DNA from: Gorsachius magnificus
Lineage: Eukaryota > Chordata > Aves > Pelecaniformes > Ardeidae
Assembly (NCBI GenBank): GCA_034008185.1
Contig: CM067082.1
Coordinates: 9,098,984-9,162,983, forward strand
Length of the DNA stretch: 64,000 nucleotides
Direction of reading: 5' to 3'
The position numbers and the translations under genes were made by a program. The notes under the pieces were generated by a model that was given only the letters and a program-made list of their open reading frames with translations, was not told where the DNA came from and did no database searches. Shown in pieces: positions 34,979 through 48,500 of the stretch. How positions within the stretch are numbered: position 1 is the stretch's first letter; every line of letters begins with the position of its first letter.

Positions 34979-36202
34979 GGAGAAAAAACTGGCTCCATCA
35001 TCCTTCAGTGATGATAAATGTATTGCCTGGAAAGGTAATGACAGTTTTTTTCCTTCTCTTAGCTGACATTTGCATGTGAAACAACTTCTGCGGGAAATGT
35101 TTACACTGATGTTTACTCTAAGCAGCAACCCAACTGCGACTGACACACCAGAAGCTATGCCAAGGGTTGTCCTCTCCTTTTGCATCCACTCATCCACAGA
35201 GCTGATGGGAAGCCTATCACCTGTTTTCTCATTTCTCATTTAGCATGTCTCCATTCGTCTACCCCAGCCATGTAAAACAAAGGTTTGTGTCACTGGCAAG
35301 ATGGCAGTGGGAAGCAGGACCTGCACGCTGGTAACGCCATGGGGAGGAGGAAGAGGTGGTCCACACATGAGGTGTTGTCCTTCATGTCTCATCTGACTCT
35401 CTACATTTCATCCTTCAGCTCTGGAGAGCTAAGATAAGAGCAGTACATAATCCATGGACAAGAGGGACTGTTCTGAAAATATGAACTCTGGGGTGGCCAT
35501 TTTCGATTCAGAGTATTCAGGCTGCTCAGGATCAGAGCTGGTAGAGAAACTGTGAAAATGTCCCTAGCACAAGCTACTCCAGATGATTGATGTGAGTCCA
35601 AGGAGAGCAGGACTCAGAGGATCTTTGACCCAGCCTAGTGCAGTGAGACAGGGACTCCTTAAGCAGAGATTTCAAGAGAAACCCTTGGTTCTTCCCATTA
35701 ATTTCACCATGGGGTGGGATCTGACTGAGAATGACAGAGGGGGAGTTTCTAGGACTGCTGTCAGTGTGACAGAGACCTGAGTCTAGTCCCAAGGGTCACC
35801 AGCATCAAGGACTGAAGTAAATGTTGAAAATAAAATATATAGGTCTATGCTCATTTCCCAGTTTAGACCATAATATTCAAGAAATGACAGTAGCGATATC
35901 TGAAGCTCATGTCTAAGCTATTGACAGCCATACTTTTGCTGTCATACTAGTGTATTATTCTTTCCTTTGGGCAATTAAATTGCTGCCCTAATAAATGACA
36001 GTGCCAACAGGACCGTCATTTAAGTCCAGGAATCTGTGCATAGAGGAATTTCTGGCTGTCGTTAATAGATGGAGGTCTATTAGAGTTGAAAACCCTGCTT
36101 CTTCAAGGCCTCTCCAAAACCAGTGTGGCAAAACAAGGAGATTTAACATCCTAACTCAGGAAAAAACAAATTGTACATTGGCAGCGGATGAAAGATTCTC
36201 CT

Positions 36203-36208
36203 TTTATT
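36203..36208 (-). terminator. CCN4: candidate proximal CCN4 polyadenylation signal
   Basis: Minus-strand AATAAA 53 nt beyond the CCN4 stop. Using it would give an unusually short 3'UTR. Confidence 0.25.
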
Positions 36209-36260
36209 TTAAAACCTCTGTAAAATCAGAGCAATGGGTCAATTCCAGCATTCAGCCAAT

Positions 36261-36560
36261 TTAATTAGCGATCTCAGAGTAATCGTGGTAATGAGCCAAG
36301 TCGGTGAAGATGTCATTGGGGTTCTTGCAGTTCAGGTTGCAAAAACATGCATTGATCCACATGATTTTCCAGGAAAACTCAGTTCCATCTGGGCACTCAA
36401 ACCTCACTTCAATAGTCTTGGACTTGTAGGGGGTGCAGCACCTGTTGTCTGTGCAGACACCACAATATTTGGGTCTATATGGACTTTTGCTCACACATCC
36501 TGAGATGGTGTAGTTCATTGGTTCATTGGCCCTGTAGACAGCCAAGCACTTCTTTCCAGG
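36261..36560 (-). CDS. CCN4: CCN4 last exon, C-terminal cystine-knot (CT) domain
   Basis: Minus-strand acceptor gatttag, then [20 protein letters not shown] and [20 protein letters not shown], ending [10 protein letters not shown] and stop TAA at 36261-36263. The cysteines follow the CT cystine-knot pattern (GC...YCGVC...CC...CFC...C). NYT is a potential N-glycosylation site. In the family this domain mediates dimerisation and heparan-sulphate binding. Confidence 0.97.
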   Translation of the reverse strand, partial: PGKKCLAVYRANEPMNYTISGCVSKSPYRPKYCGVCTDNRCCTPYKSKTIEVRFECPDGTEFSWKIMWINACFCNLNCKNPNDIFTDLAHYHDYSEIAN

Positions 36561-39500
36561 CTAAATCAGAGAAGGACAGAAAAAGGGACAGGTTAATACC
36601 AATTGCTGACACAGGTAGGACATGCAAACAATCTTCCTGATATTTAAAGGATTTCGGAGCTGTTAGGAAGCATTTTACAGCCCTGATCTGGAGGATGTGA
36701 CAGATTTACGTGTTTAGGTGTACAAAGCCAGAAGCTGCAAGTGGGATATTTGCAATATACAGTTCATAGCCACAACAGTAGTGTGTCGTCGCTTTTCCAT
36801 GAACTGAGTCACGGGTCTGTCTGAGCCAGCAGCGAGCACAGCGAGCTTGGCTTGCCTTGCCTTTCAGGGACCTTTTGGCTGGAATTAAAGCTCTCAGGGG
36901 AAGGTTTTCATATCAGCGTGTGGAAGCACAGGAAGCACACACTTCTGACCTCCCTGCAGCACAGCGAGTGAGTACTCCCTAACAGCCTCCAAGATGAGAA
37001 GTGCAGCCCCCAGAGGCCTGAATGCTGCCAAAGAAAGGCTGATCCCATGTCCAGGCAAAGCTCAAGGGGTATGTGGAGAAAGAGTCCCCACCTTAATGTG
37101 CTTGGTTATATCCACCTCACAGGGCCGCATGTTGCACAGGCGGCTTTCCTTCAGGAGCCGGCACTGGTCGTTGTCGTTGGAAATCCTGGTGGAGATGCCC
37201 AGCCCGCAGGTCTTTGAGCAGGGACTCCAGGATGAGGTGTGAACAATGCAGTTCTTCTGCCAGGCTTCATCCTCTCCCTCGTACGCTGCAGAGACCAGAT
37301 AACCCCACATTATTCAGCCGGGGCAGCTTTCCGTATTAAACACCCTCACCCCAGCTCATTACATATTCAGGCCACTAACCCAAATAATTAAGTCACAACA
37401 AAGTGGCTCAGCAAACCTCCTCATCCCACCCCTTTTGCTGCTGACCTACTTGTGTCAGACTCTCCAGTGCTGCAAATGCACGGGGCCAGAGCTCATTTCT
37501 TTATTTCCCTTCGTAGCCTCACACAAGGGGGGGTCCTTGTCTGGGACCCCCAGGTGCTTCCACAATACACACACTTAATTACAGAAGCCTGCGCCAGCCA
37601 GTGCAGAAAAGGGATGGGATCTGATCTCACTGTGAAGGTTTATTTCTGAGCCCATTCAACTGATTCCTTGTAGCAGAAAGTTGTTGACAGTCTTTGCTGG
37701 ATGGCCGAGGGGCTTGGGAAGGAGCCACAGCCTTTCACTGGGAGGAAGAGCAGCCTGAATAGCTCTCAGGGAGCTCGGCAGCCACTTGAAGAAAGGGTGG
37801 GCTCTGTTTTGAATGAGTCCGACAACCCTAGTTCAGATTCTTTCACAGCCTCAGCCAAAGTCCCTGCTGGTCTGCAATTCACAGTGCAGCCCGCGGGCAA
37901 AACTTTGATAGAAACTCTGCTGCATCGAGCTTGCTCACTATTTTATTTATTATTATTATATTATTAATTATATTAAATGTAATAAATGCAAATCTCACCT
38001 CTATAAGACTTCTACTTAGCAGAGAAAAAGTCAGGCAAGGAAAGCTGTGTTATGCCCATTTTGGGACACAGGTCACGAAGACACAAGGCCAATTTCAGTA
38101 GTAGATGTTTTGAATTTGGACCTACCTACAAGTTCAAAGCTACCAGGGACAGAAATGAGGCTAAACTCTGGTGTTTTAACCTACAAAATGGAGGCTGAGG
38201 CTTTGTTTTGTGCAACAAAAATACAGATCAAGGATTGGGAAAAAATCCCTTACCATCAAGGAACCAAAATCCTGGTTTACAACAAGCATCCTCGAGCACT
38301 GTTCTTGTGAGATAGTCTGTAAAATGGGGCTACGGGGGCTAATGTCACTACACTGCATCACAGGGTGTTATAATGATAAGCATATGGGACCAGTCTGAGG
38401 CAAATGGTACCACCTCTGTGCAGTGAGCTATATGATCCCCACTATGAATGTGAGCATTAGGAAAGAAGATACCTTATCTGATATATAAAATAAGTAGGTC
38501 AATAATGTCCTCAGTCCAGAATTGCTAAAAAATAATACTAACGCAAAGACAATTTAGCCTGGTGAAACTGCCACCAAAATAACAGTTTTCAAGGTGTTAT
38601 GTAAGTTTGGGACTACTAAAATACAAGGACTTTAAAATCATCCTACTAAAGCAATATAGCCCAGGCAGAAAGCCTCAGCCCCAAATTAAAATGAGCCCAT
38701 TCTGTTTTCCAGAGGCCCCAGACTGGAAAAAAAAAAAAAAATGAAGTAAAGAGGACTTGTGACATCTTCAAAGTGCCAGCAGATGTGTGCTTCAAAGGGG
38801 CCTTTGTCACACAAGCATGTTTAATGGATCTCATATGACTGCTAAGGAGGTCAAGCACACTATGGGCGTTTGCATGGCCGGTCCTTCACTACATGCTGTA
38901 TAGGAGTCTCTGTGCCTTGCTAACACAAAGACTAGATGCCTTCCAGGTCTGCCGGTACAAGTGGACGCTTTGGCTGAAGAGACTTCAATTCCCTCACGAT
39001 GAAGGAAAGGTCCACATCACTCCTACCATACCTGCAGAGGAGATGTGGCGTGGAGACGTCTTCCTGATTTTCTTGGAGTCGTCACAAATCCACTGCTCAC
39101 AGCACTTCCCTGCCATCTTAATCAGCTTTGGGTTTGGGCACCAGACAAGGGGAGGGCGTGAGTTTGTGCACATGGGAATACAGCCCACAGCCCCGTTAAT
39201 ACACGTGCAGTTGTATTTGCAGTTGGGCTGGAATGTGTCCCCGTTGTTATACCTGACTCCATTGAGGACACATCCTACACCGACAATCTCTGGAAGGAAA
39301 GAAAAAGAGAGAAAGACACACAGAGCACCGTTAAAATAATGCTGGCAACAAGCAGAGTTGATGTGTTTCTTTACCAAGCTGCTCCCTGGGCTAATGGAGC
39401 CAACATGGTGGCACGGCTGTGCTGCTGGGCGATGTATTCAACGTGATGCTGAGCCAAATGTAGTCACACTGTCTAGGAAACTGTTTTCATTCCAAATCAC

Positions 39501-42500
39501 AGCAAAAAAAAATGAATCTTTTAATGCTTCATTGAAAAAAAAAGTTAGAAAATAAAACAAGTTCTATCCACAAATGCTCACTTAAAAAATAATTTCATGG
39601 CATGCTGGTAGAAGTTAATAGCAGTAGGAGCAGTCAAAGTAATTAAAACAGTTATTGAGTGAAATTTGAGGTTTTCAGGGACACATGAGAGGACTACATG
39701 AAGCTGCAAATATGACACAGCTCTTCACAACAGCTGTACCCATCTGAAGCAGAAGGAGGAGGACAGCCAAGGTAGCAACGCAGCACCTAAAATGGCACTG
39801 GATTCCTGTATTTAGGCAACTAGATCACACTCTGTTTATCAGAGAAAAGTTTTCGTGCAAAAGGAAGTAGCACATTATAAAGCCATGTAAATTAGTATTT
39901 TATGTATGTTTTAAAATAAAATCAGAGAAAACCCCAAGCTTTTTGATTGCCTGCCAACAGGAATCACATTGATTCAGGAAAAAAGACACAAGTTGTATAA
40001 AGTAGCAACTTTTTTGTTTCAAAGTTATGGACAGTTATTTGGAACCAGTGGCAGAAATCTTCTCATGGAAAATTCAAACTTCAGTTTCTTGTTTGGTCAC
40101 ACGGAGGCAGTGTGCACTCACCCATCAAATTGCTGAAGTTTTAAGTCTGGTCGGAAATGGAGCTGCAATGTGGCTGCTTCAGTGCCAAGACAAATTGAAA
40201 TGCTGGATTAAATATCTGCAAAGGCTTCCTATTTTTAGAATGAGCCAAATGAAAACATCAAACACAAATCCCTCCTTCTGCAAAAATGAGACTTGTTGGA
40301 ATTTGAAGCACAGATCCAGATCTCCAGTTTGTACTTAGCTCCAATTTTGATAATGTTTCGTCCTTTGTATTGAAGAGACATCACTCAGTGCTGGAGCTGG
40401 AGCTGAGGATTCAGATGAGCTTCTAGGTGTGCACATGGCTTATGACCATTTAAGAAAATGCTGTATTTCCCGGTGTTTTGCTATCAGCATGTCCTTCCTG
40501 GCCTGTGTTAACTCAGCCTCCTGCAGGTCTCATACATCAAGAGGTTCATCATGAGAACATCCCCAAACATAGACAAAGGGGTTGTTGAATGCCTTCATAC
40601 AGAACCACCCTGAATCTGCATCTAAGTCAGTCGATTTGGGAGCACTTCACAGTTCCTGGCCCCACAAGCACAGTGCCTGCCTCCCCACCTGGGCATGTGC
40701 TCAGCACCCTGCTGTCCTGGCTTTGGCGCGGAGAAAAGCAAGCAACAAAAGGAGAGCTGTAGTGACTCCCAGCAAGCTTCTGTCAGATGTCTGGATGACC
40801 AGATCCTGGGACACACCTCAGCGTGCGAGTCCAGATACAGCCTGAATTTCCCACGTTTTCACCCCATTCTCTTTCCCAACACCATCTGGTAGCTCTTTCA
40901 GGATCTTTATTTTCCACAAATTATATTGTTCCTGTAGTCCTGCATGCACTGGATTCTTTACACCTAGCTTTTGGCAAGCAGCTGCAAAGCACGTTCTTCC
41001 CAGCAGTTAGTCCCCAACACCCAGCACAGGAGTCCCACTTCACCCAGGCCAATAGCTGGGTGCTCAGGGTGGAGTGATGCAGCCTATATATGACACAGTG
41101 TACCGGAAAGAGCATGGCAGCAGACCCTGTTGTGTGCATCTACCTGGATGCTGAAAGCAAGGGTAAGACCACAGCTTTCTACAGCAGCCAGAGACAAACC
41201 ACTTCACCTCTTAACCACCGAGAGGTCTACTTCTCATGTCCCTCAGCTGTGCATGCCACAACGCCACTCACCATGCCACCATAAATGTCACATAATAGTG
41301 TTTATGTATTCATGGCAGTAGGCAAGGGAAAGCGCATTGGATTGGGAATCCTTCCAGACTTCACTGGGGATGCTGAGGATCAATCTTCCTACATCACAGT
41401 GCTGTTGCCACAGGCATACTGAATGCCTGCGATGTATGGGAGGACTACAAAAAGCAACCAAAAAATATTCAACTAAGAAAGCAAGCATTTCAATAAATAA
41501 ACGTGAAGCAACGTGAAGGTTTTTAAAGAGGCCTAGGAAGGCTGAGGTGGCTTTGAGACAACATCCACATTGTTTTCCTCTCCCAACGCAGGGCCAGTTG
41601 TAAGGATATCATTCTTGACAGATGTTTATCTAACCTGTTCTTACAGACCTCTCATGAATGCTACACACACACTTCAGACAATACATTTGAATGATCTCAT
41701 ATCCTCTTTTCTTAACCTTGGATCTTTTCTAATCTTGAAAATTACTGTTTAAGCTTATGGGTCCTTGCACTTACCTTCTCTTGCTGTCATTTTGCCCATA
41801 TCCTACAAAACTCTGGTTAGACTTCACTTTCTGTATGCTTGTTTTTTATGGCTGAGCTAATGCAAAGCCAAGTTCATTTCTTACCACACTTTCCATCCTT
41901 CTGCTGAGGAAAAGCAACCCCTAGTACCATTTCTGTGAGACTGCCAACTACCCTAAACCTTTTTACTCAGGCTCATGAGGACTAAACCCCTTTGTGAAAG
42001 GAGTACTCCTTCCTTGTAAAAATGCTGATTTTCTAAGTTTATTGAAGCCGATCTTTTTGCAATCTTTTCTGTTTCCTGATTTCTATCTATTCGTCTCTTA
42101 ATCAGCTCTCCTCCAAGTTTCCTTCCACCTTTACATTTTCTGTTAGTACCTCATTCATGGTTATATTCCAGCCTAGAAGACTCTCCCTCTAAATGGCTTT
42201 CTCCTGTTTATAAATCTAAAGCCATAACCAATATGTTCTAATAGCTTGCTAAACAGTCAGCACCCTTTCTGATCAGCTGTCTGTGTGGTTTTATTCATGA
42301 TCCTTTCCCTTTTAATCATTCCCAGGGTAATGATTTTCAATCATTTATGACATTTATAAGCCGATCAGATTCCCCCCATGTTCTGGATCTCAGAACAAGT
42401 GAATATATCCTTGACACACAAAATGCTACCTAATTTCTTTTTCCTCTTCTTCTTGAATAAATTCATTCCAATCACATGAATTATCCCACCAAGAGTTTGT

Positions 42501-45500
42501 TATGACAGGCAGGAAGAAATCCTTCTGCTTCATGGCAGCTAATGTGGCTGAAATTGTTGTAAGATTAAGACTCAGACCTCAATTTGTCACTGAGAAGCTT
42601 TGCTAGGACATGATTCACCCCTGACCCTGTTGGCAGGATACCACATGCTATCCTTCCTACGGATCCACTATTGGGACTAAGCCAAAAGCATCTCCTTAAT
42701 GTCATGGTTTTCATGTAGATGCCCATGTTGCTTGTCTTTAAAGCCAGCTGTATATACCTACCCTTCCTTCATCCCCAACTCACTACAGCACCTTCTCCTG
42801 TTACAGAAAATACAGAATCATCTACTTGCAAATATGAAGACCTTCAAATTCTGGTTGCTCCTCACTCTTGGCTTCAGCCAATTGAAAGAGCAAGAGCTCA
42901 GATGTCATTTCTCATCCAGCCAACTTCCCTGAGAATGAAGACAGCTATAAGGAAATGGAAGATGACGAATGGAGGAGTTGATGAGTGTACAGTCAGGTAT
43001 CTAATGAGATAAATCTCAGCCATTGTTCAGACCAAGGGGAGCTGCCAATGTATAGCTAAGTCAAAAATATATGTACATCACTTACGTGCACATACTCCTA
43101 TTTCGTACCTAGGTCTGTCTCCGCTGTAGTCACAGTACAAGCCCCTGTGGAAATCACAGGTGTCGGCCTCAGTGCAACTTTCTCCACGCTGCTTGGCACA
43201 CGTCTTGCAGCAGTCGCAGCCGTCTGTGACCAGGCTGATGCCTACCGAGCACCGAGGTGGGGTCTTCGGACACTCGCATGGCCACTTACAATACTGAGTC
43301 CTCGTGTAGGCTTCTGTCGTGGCAGGGATGGTGGGGGTCATGGTGGTGGAGGTCTGGGCAATGGCCTACAAACAAAGAAACACACAGCTCGGAGAGCATT
43401 CCAGAGAAAAGGGGGCTGTGCATCCTGTGGTGATTAGTCCTCAATAAAAATCCCCTCAGGTCTAAAGAATTGCAAGGAAACCAAGATTTAATGTCAAAGA
43501 GCCATGGAAAGGGAGCAGTCACTGCTCTCTTGGGAACCCTTTCAGATACCAGCTGTGGGCAAGTGCTCTGCAGCTTAGACTAGCACCCAAACTGCATAAT
43601 CCTGGTCTGCTGGTACTCAGCCTTTTCCAGACCTTTCCTCTCTAAACAGAGGTCTCTCTCCATGTAGGAACACAGGCACACATGTCAAGACTCCTCTGAT
43701 GCATGAGAAGAAGGTGTGACATATCTTCAGCCTATGTCACCCTGTGGTGCTTGGTGCTGGCATAGGATTGTGTCACCCCATAGCTGTTGTGCCTGTTCAT
43801 TGAGACATGGCTCTAGGGCCTCTTGGCTACTCAAAAGGCTTCCTCAGGTGCCCTTCAGGTCACCAGGAAAGTTAAAGGTCATTGTGTTGCAGTATGAAAG
43901 CATGTGGCATGTGGCCCTGTTTGGCATAATTTTCCTCAGGTTTATTCACATTTGTGTGGGTGTTGTAACCAAAACATGGGATCCCATAAATCCACAAAAA
44001 GACTGGGAGCAGGCCTGTGAGCCCACCACCCTCGTAGACACACAGTCATGAATCTCTGCATTGTGAGGATGATCTGAAACCCACAGGCCATCTGAAACTC
44101 CATCACAGACCTCCTGAGGATGTCTTGGCCATTTCAACTCTTCTTGCAATACCCCTAATACCACAAGTGCTGCCTTACAATATCCCAGCCCTTTGACTTG
44201 AATAGAGATGAGATTAGAGACATGAAAAGATAACATCTGAAACCAAAATCTGCCTAATTGTCTGTGCATGTCTTGATGCACAAGTTCACCTACTGCTGAA
44301 AAATGTTTTGCTTGTCTCCACCCCTGTAACACAACACACAGGCAGTTCAGCTCCCTGACAGAGACCCAGTCCTAAGCAATGAAGCTACACTGTGGATATA
44401 ACATTTAAAAAAAAATTAAAAAATAATAATAATTTTAAAATTTAAAAAATAAATAAGTCATGCATTTCCTCTCAGCACTCTGATAAACACCCTCATCCAT
44501 CCTTTGCAGTGTCCAGGCTACCCTATTCAGCAGAAATGCTCTCTGTGAATCCTAAAGTAGCCATGAAGCTCTTGGGCCTGTCTGTGATGGGCTCTTCCAG
44601 GCCTCACACTGTAGTTCCCATGATGTTGCCCTGGCCCACACAAACAATTAGGATATTTCTGCAGTGTTTTTTCACTTGGGCCTTTTGGCACATGCTTTTG
44701 TCCTACTTGGAGTCACTGTGGGACCTGTAAATTGGATGAGTGTAAATGAAGCTTCATAATGTTAGTGTTTCTCCCATTAGTCATGCACAAATATTTTCCA
44801 GCATGGTGAGCAAGGAAGGAAAACTTTTATAGGGAGGATATTGCCAAGTTTCCATTTCCTGATCTCCATTTCCTTGGCAAATAAGAAAAAAACAAAACTG
44901 CAAATTAATTAAAAATCTGATAATCAGATTAAAAATCTGATCAATGTAAATCAAGCTAGAAAAGGGATTCCATGTAACACAGTGATGCTACTCCAGTAGA
45001 CACCTTCAGGTCTCTATTACTGAGATAACGGAGTGCTGGGGTGCCTTAGTATGTAGCAAAATCCATAGAGGTTCATTGCCTTCTGTGCTCTCCAGTCCCC
45101 ACAGACCAAACTCTGGATGACATTCAACACACCAGCCATGCTTGTGGTGTGGGAAGGGTGCAAACCAGCCCAGTGGCAAAGCAAAGATGTGCCTTTTCTA
45201 CCAGGATCACTGCACAGAGATCCTGAGCTGCACATGGAGGTCAAACGGGGCACAGAAACAAATGGGGTCATTTGCAGTCTATCAACAGCAGCCAGAACAT
45301 GACCCTGCTTGGGCACATGTGGTCCAGAAGCCCTTTCTGGTGACAAGATGTGAGGACTGCAAAGAATAAGTGAAAGTTCAGACAAAGAAAGTCAAGGTCT
45401 AGAAAATACTAAGGCAATCCCATCCATTCCTGGCTACCTTGCACTGCACTATATATTCCCCAACGTTTTGTCCTCTTTACAGCTTCAGATGTCTCAAACA

Positions 45501-48500
45501 AAAGGTTTTCCACCACCTCTCCATGAATAAAATTCCCCAACCCAAGGTTTTTTGGGGAAAAGCATCCCCAAGAACTGTGATCCCACAGCTGATGAGCTAC
45601 CCACCAGGATACATCTGCAAAGTGCTTTTACTGTCTTCTACAGCTTCCTTGCTAGCAGACTCGCATTTTATTAAAAGTTTCTAAACCTGCTACTGCTGTA
45701 TCTGAAGGTGCCTGTAAGTTTCTTAGTAATTACTTACCCTGTATTTAGAACACTAAATTGTTAACACATTGCTAATCACTGCCAAATAGGCAATGTGTTT
45801 GCTCTGGGCATAATTCCCAATTCCATTAAGGCCCCCTTTACAAACAGTTGGCCTTAAAGTTGGCTTAAAATCACATTTAAACTCATGTTTAAACTAAAGC
45901 ATACCAATATAATTTACTCCCACTTTAAGGCTCCTTGATGCTGCCAAAGTTGTTAAAAGAGGAACATTCAGATCAATGAAAAGCCCTGGCCTTTTAATAG
46001 TAGCATTTTTCATTCCACTCACAATAATTTGAGTAGGTACAATAATCTGTCACTTGAGAAGAGAGGCCTCTTCAAGTGCAATAAACCTATTTACTTTGTT
46101 GCTGATCATTAAAAAAGTACTTAATAATCAAATCCAGATACTCAGACAAAAGTCACGCAGCTATTTAAAGAGCCCATTGCCATGGCCCAACCCTGTAAGT
46201 AAATCCCTTCACAGTCCCTTGTTTCTATTGTCAACATGAGCAAGCAAACAGCTTCTACCCTGTGTAGATATGAAAGTGTCTGTGAACCAACACACGCAGC
46301 AAAGAGGAACCCTGCTAGTCCGGTGGTTTTAGTTAATAGGTGAAGGACTGAGGCTGAATTCTTGTAAAGGACTGGGTAGCTGGGAGCCATTCAGTACCTT
46401 GTGATAGACAGGAATTTAGAGTAAATTAAACAGCCCTTCTTCTAGGTCTAAAGCCTGAGCTGGCCAAGGAAACTTTTCCAGTGTCTTCATAGTCACTAGC
46501 TGTTCCAGTGCCGGCTGGAATGTCCAGTGGTGTCATAGAATCATAGAATGTTTTGGGTTGGAAGGGACCCCTAGAGGTCATCTAGTCCAACCCCATGGCT
46601 GAGTAAGCCATTGGCAGGACACTTAGTGCAGGCTACATAAGCATCTTCAAATAAACAGTGTAGACAGGCATTAAAATACTGTGACTCTCATATTTTACAA
46701 ATAGGAAAGACAGATGGAAGTGGCATCATGTCCTAGGCTCCACTGCCACCCAACCAAAACCCAACCTTTGGAAATTGTTGCCCACCAAACATGAGAACAA
46801 GTGAACAACCTGTACAGTTTAGAGACCCTCCTCCTCTCCCCTCCTAAGTCCTTCAGAGCTTTACTATGGGATAAACAATTCTGTAGATTTATAAAATTCT
46901 TGCCTTTCCTTTTCCATGGTCAGCTGTCACATCTGGAATATCTAAATCCCTTTGGAAAAGTCATTCATCCCTACTACTTCAATGTCCAAGAACATTTTGC
47001 AATAGAGACACTTTCTTATTAATAGGCATGATGGTTAAGACATCATGAATAATGCTTTATAAGTACCATGGTAAAAACAGCTCTTTCCACAGGTGCTATC
47101 AATAGGAAATCATGCTGTAAAGGCCTTCATCAATTAATATCCTTAACTAGAAAAAACCAAATCAAATAAACAAACAAACCTCTTCATGTAAGTTAAGATT
47201 TCAGGAATCCTGTGTTCAGGGTCGATATAATGTGTAGGAGAACAATGGTTTTGTAAGAAAGCCAAAATGAAAGTGAAGAGAAACTTAACACCAAAAAGCA
47301 CAGTGGTGGGGATTTGACAAGGTTTTTTTTTAAATGTCATAAAGATAAAAGAATGTACCTGCAATTAAATTAATTTTTCCAGGTACTGGTAATTAACTTG
47401 TTTTGTGTAATTATTCTTCAGTCTTGGGGTCTGAAGATTTGTTATCTTGCATGCAAAGGAGAAAATATTCCACCACAAGTTATTCATGATCTTTAATTTT
47501 GCTGCTTTTGGAGGTACGAGCCCATTCTCATTAAAACAAGATGAAGCCTTTCTCACCCTGCCATGGCTGATAACTCCCTATTAAAGTCACTCCCGATTTA
47601 TGCTTGGCAAGCCCCAAAATTACTTTCCCTTTGCATCTGCAGAGAATAGTATTTCTCTAACAACAATTTCCAGCTAATTTCTGTGCTCACATTCAAGAGA
47701 AGAGAAGGAGAAAATTAAAAAATTACTCACTGCCTGCCATGGCCACAAAGTCAATATTTTAATAGCCATGAGTTTTACTATCCAAGCCTTACAGATACAA
47801 ACCAGGTAACAGCATTTTAGCAGCATGTTCTACCTACTGGCAAAGTATATTTTCAATTTGTTGGAAAATGCTGTAAGTTTGTTTTTGTTTTGAAGACTGG
47901 AAAGACCAAACTGTGGTGTTGACATTAGTGTATGCAGTCCAAACTGCTAGCCAGCCAGATATATAGCAGCACTTTTACACAATGCATGAGGAAACCTCCA
48001 CCTTTGCTTTTAAGCAACAAAGCCCTAGATGCATTGCAGTATATTCCTTTGCTTCCAGTTTTACCAGTGTTTAAAGATACATTCACGTGTATTGATTTCA
48101 CTGTTTCAGCCCTGCAAGTTCTTACTCTTAAAGCCTTTTACTTTCAGGTATTTTTCTCATCATGATGAGATGGGTGAAGGTAGGGAGAAGTTATCCATGT
48201 TCTTCCCCTCCAGTTCATTGATGGGAAAAAGTCCAAAAAGGATGGTGACTTATAAATTCAATTGCTCTGGCTATTGGCAGAGCCGGGGAACTGGTTATGA
48301 GAAGCTGGCAGATAGAGGTCTCCTCAAACCACAGTACCTTATCACCTCCTGCTGTTTTCTCCTTGGTGGTAATTCGCTCTAAAAGAAGGACTTTTGAGCT
48401 CACTCTTAGCTGCACAAGCTGTGTTTTGCAGGGCACATGCCATTGGGTGGACTCCTTTTAATTTCATGCAGTAGAACACATTAAAGGAATATTTTTAACC

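Larger units (their letters stand above)
33091..36202. other. intergenic DNA and possible CCN4 3'UTR
   Basis: Apart from the open frame at 33485 there is no supported gene. An AT-rich patch lies at 33890-34035. The CCN4 3'UTR on the minus strand may extend into the upper part. No transposon was recognised. Confidence 0.5.

Noticed and set aside
43946..44332. 128-codon minus-strand frame in CCN4 intron 1
   Set aside because: Sense strand of CCN4, but no domain, no match to CCN proteins, and not in a usable exon structure.
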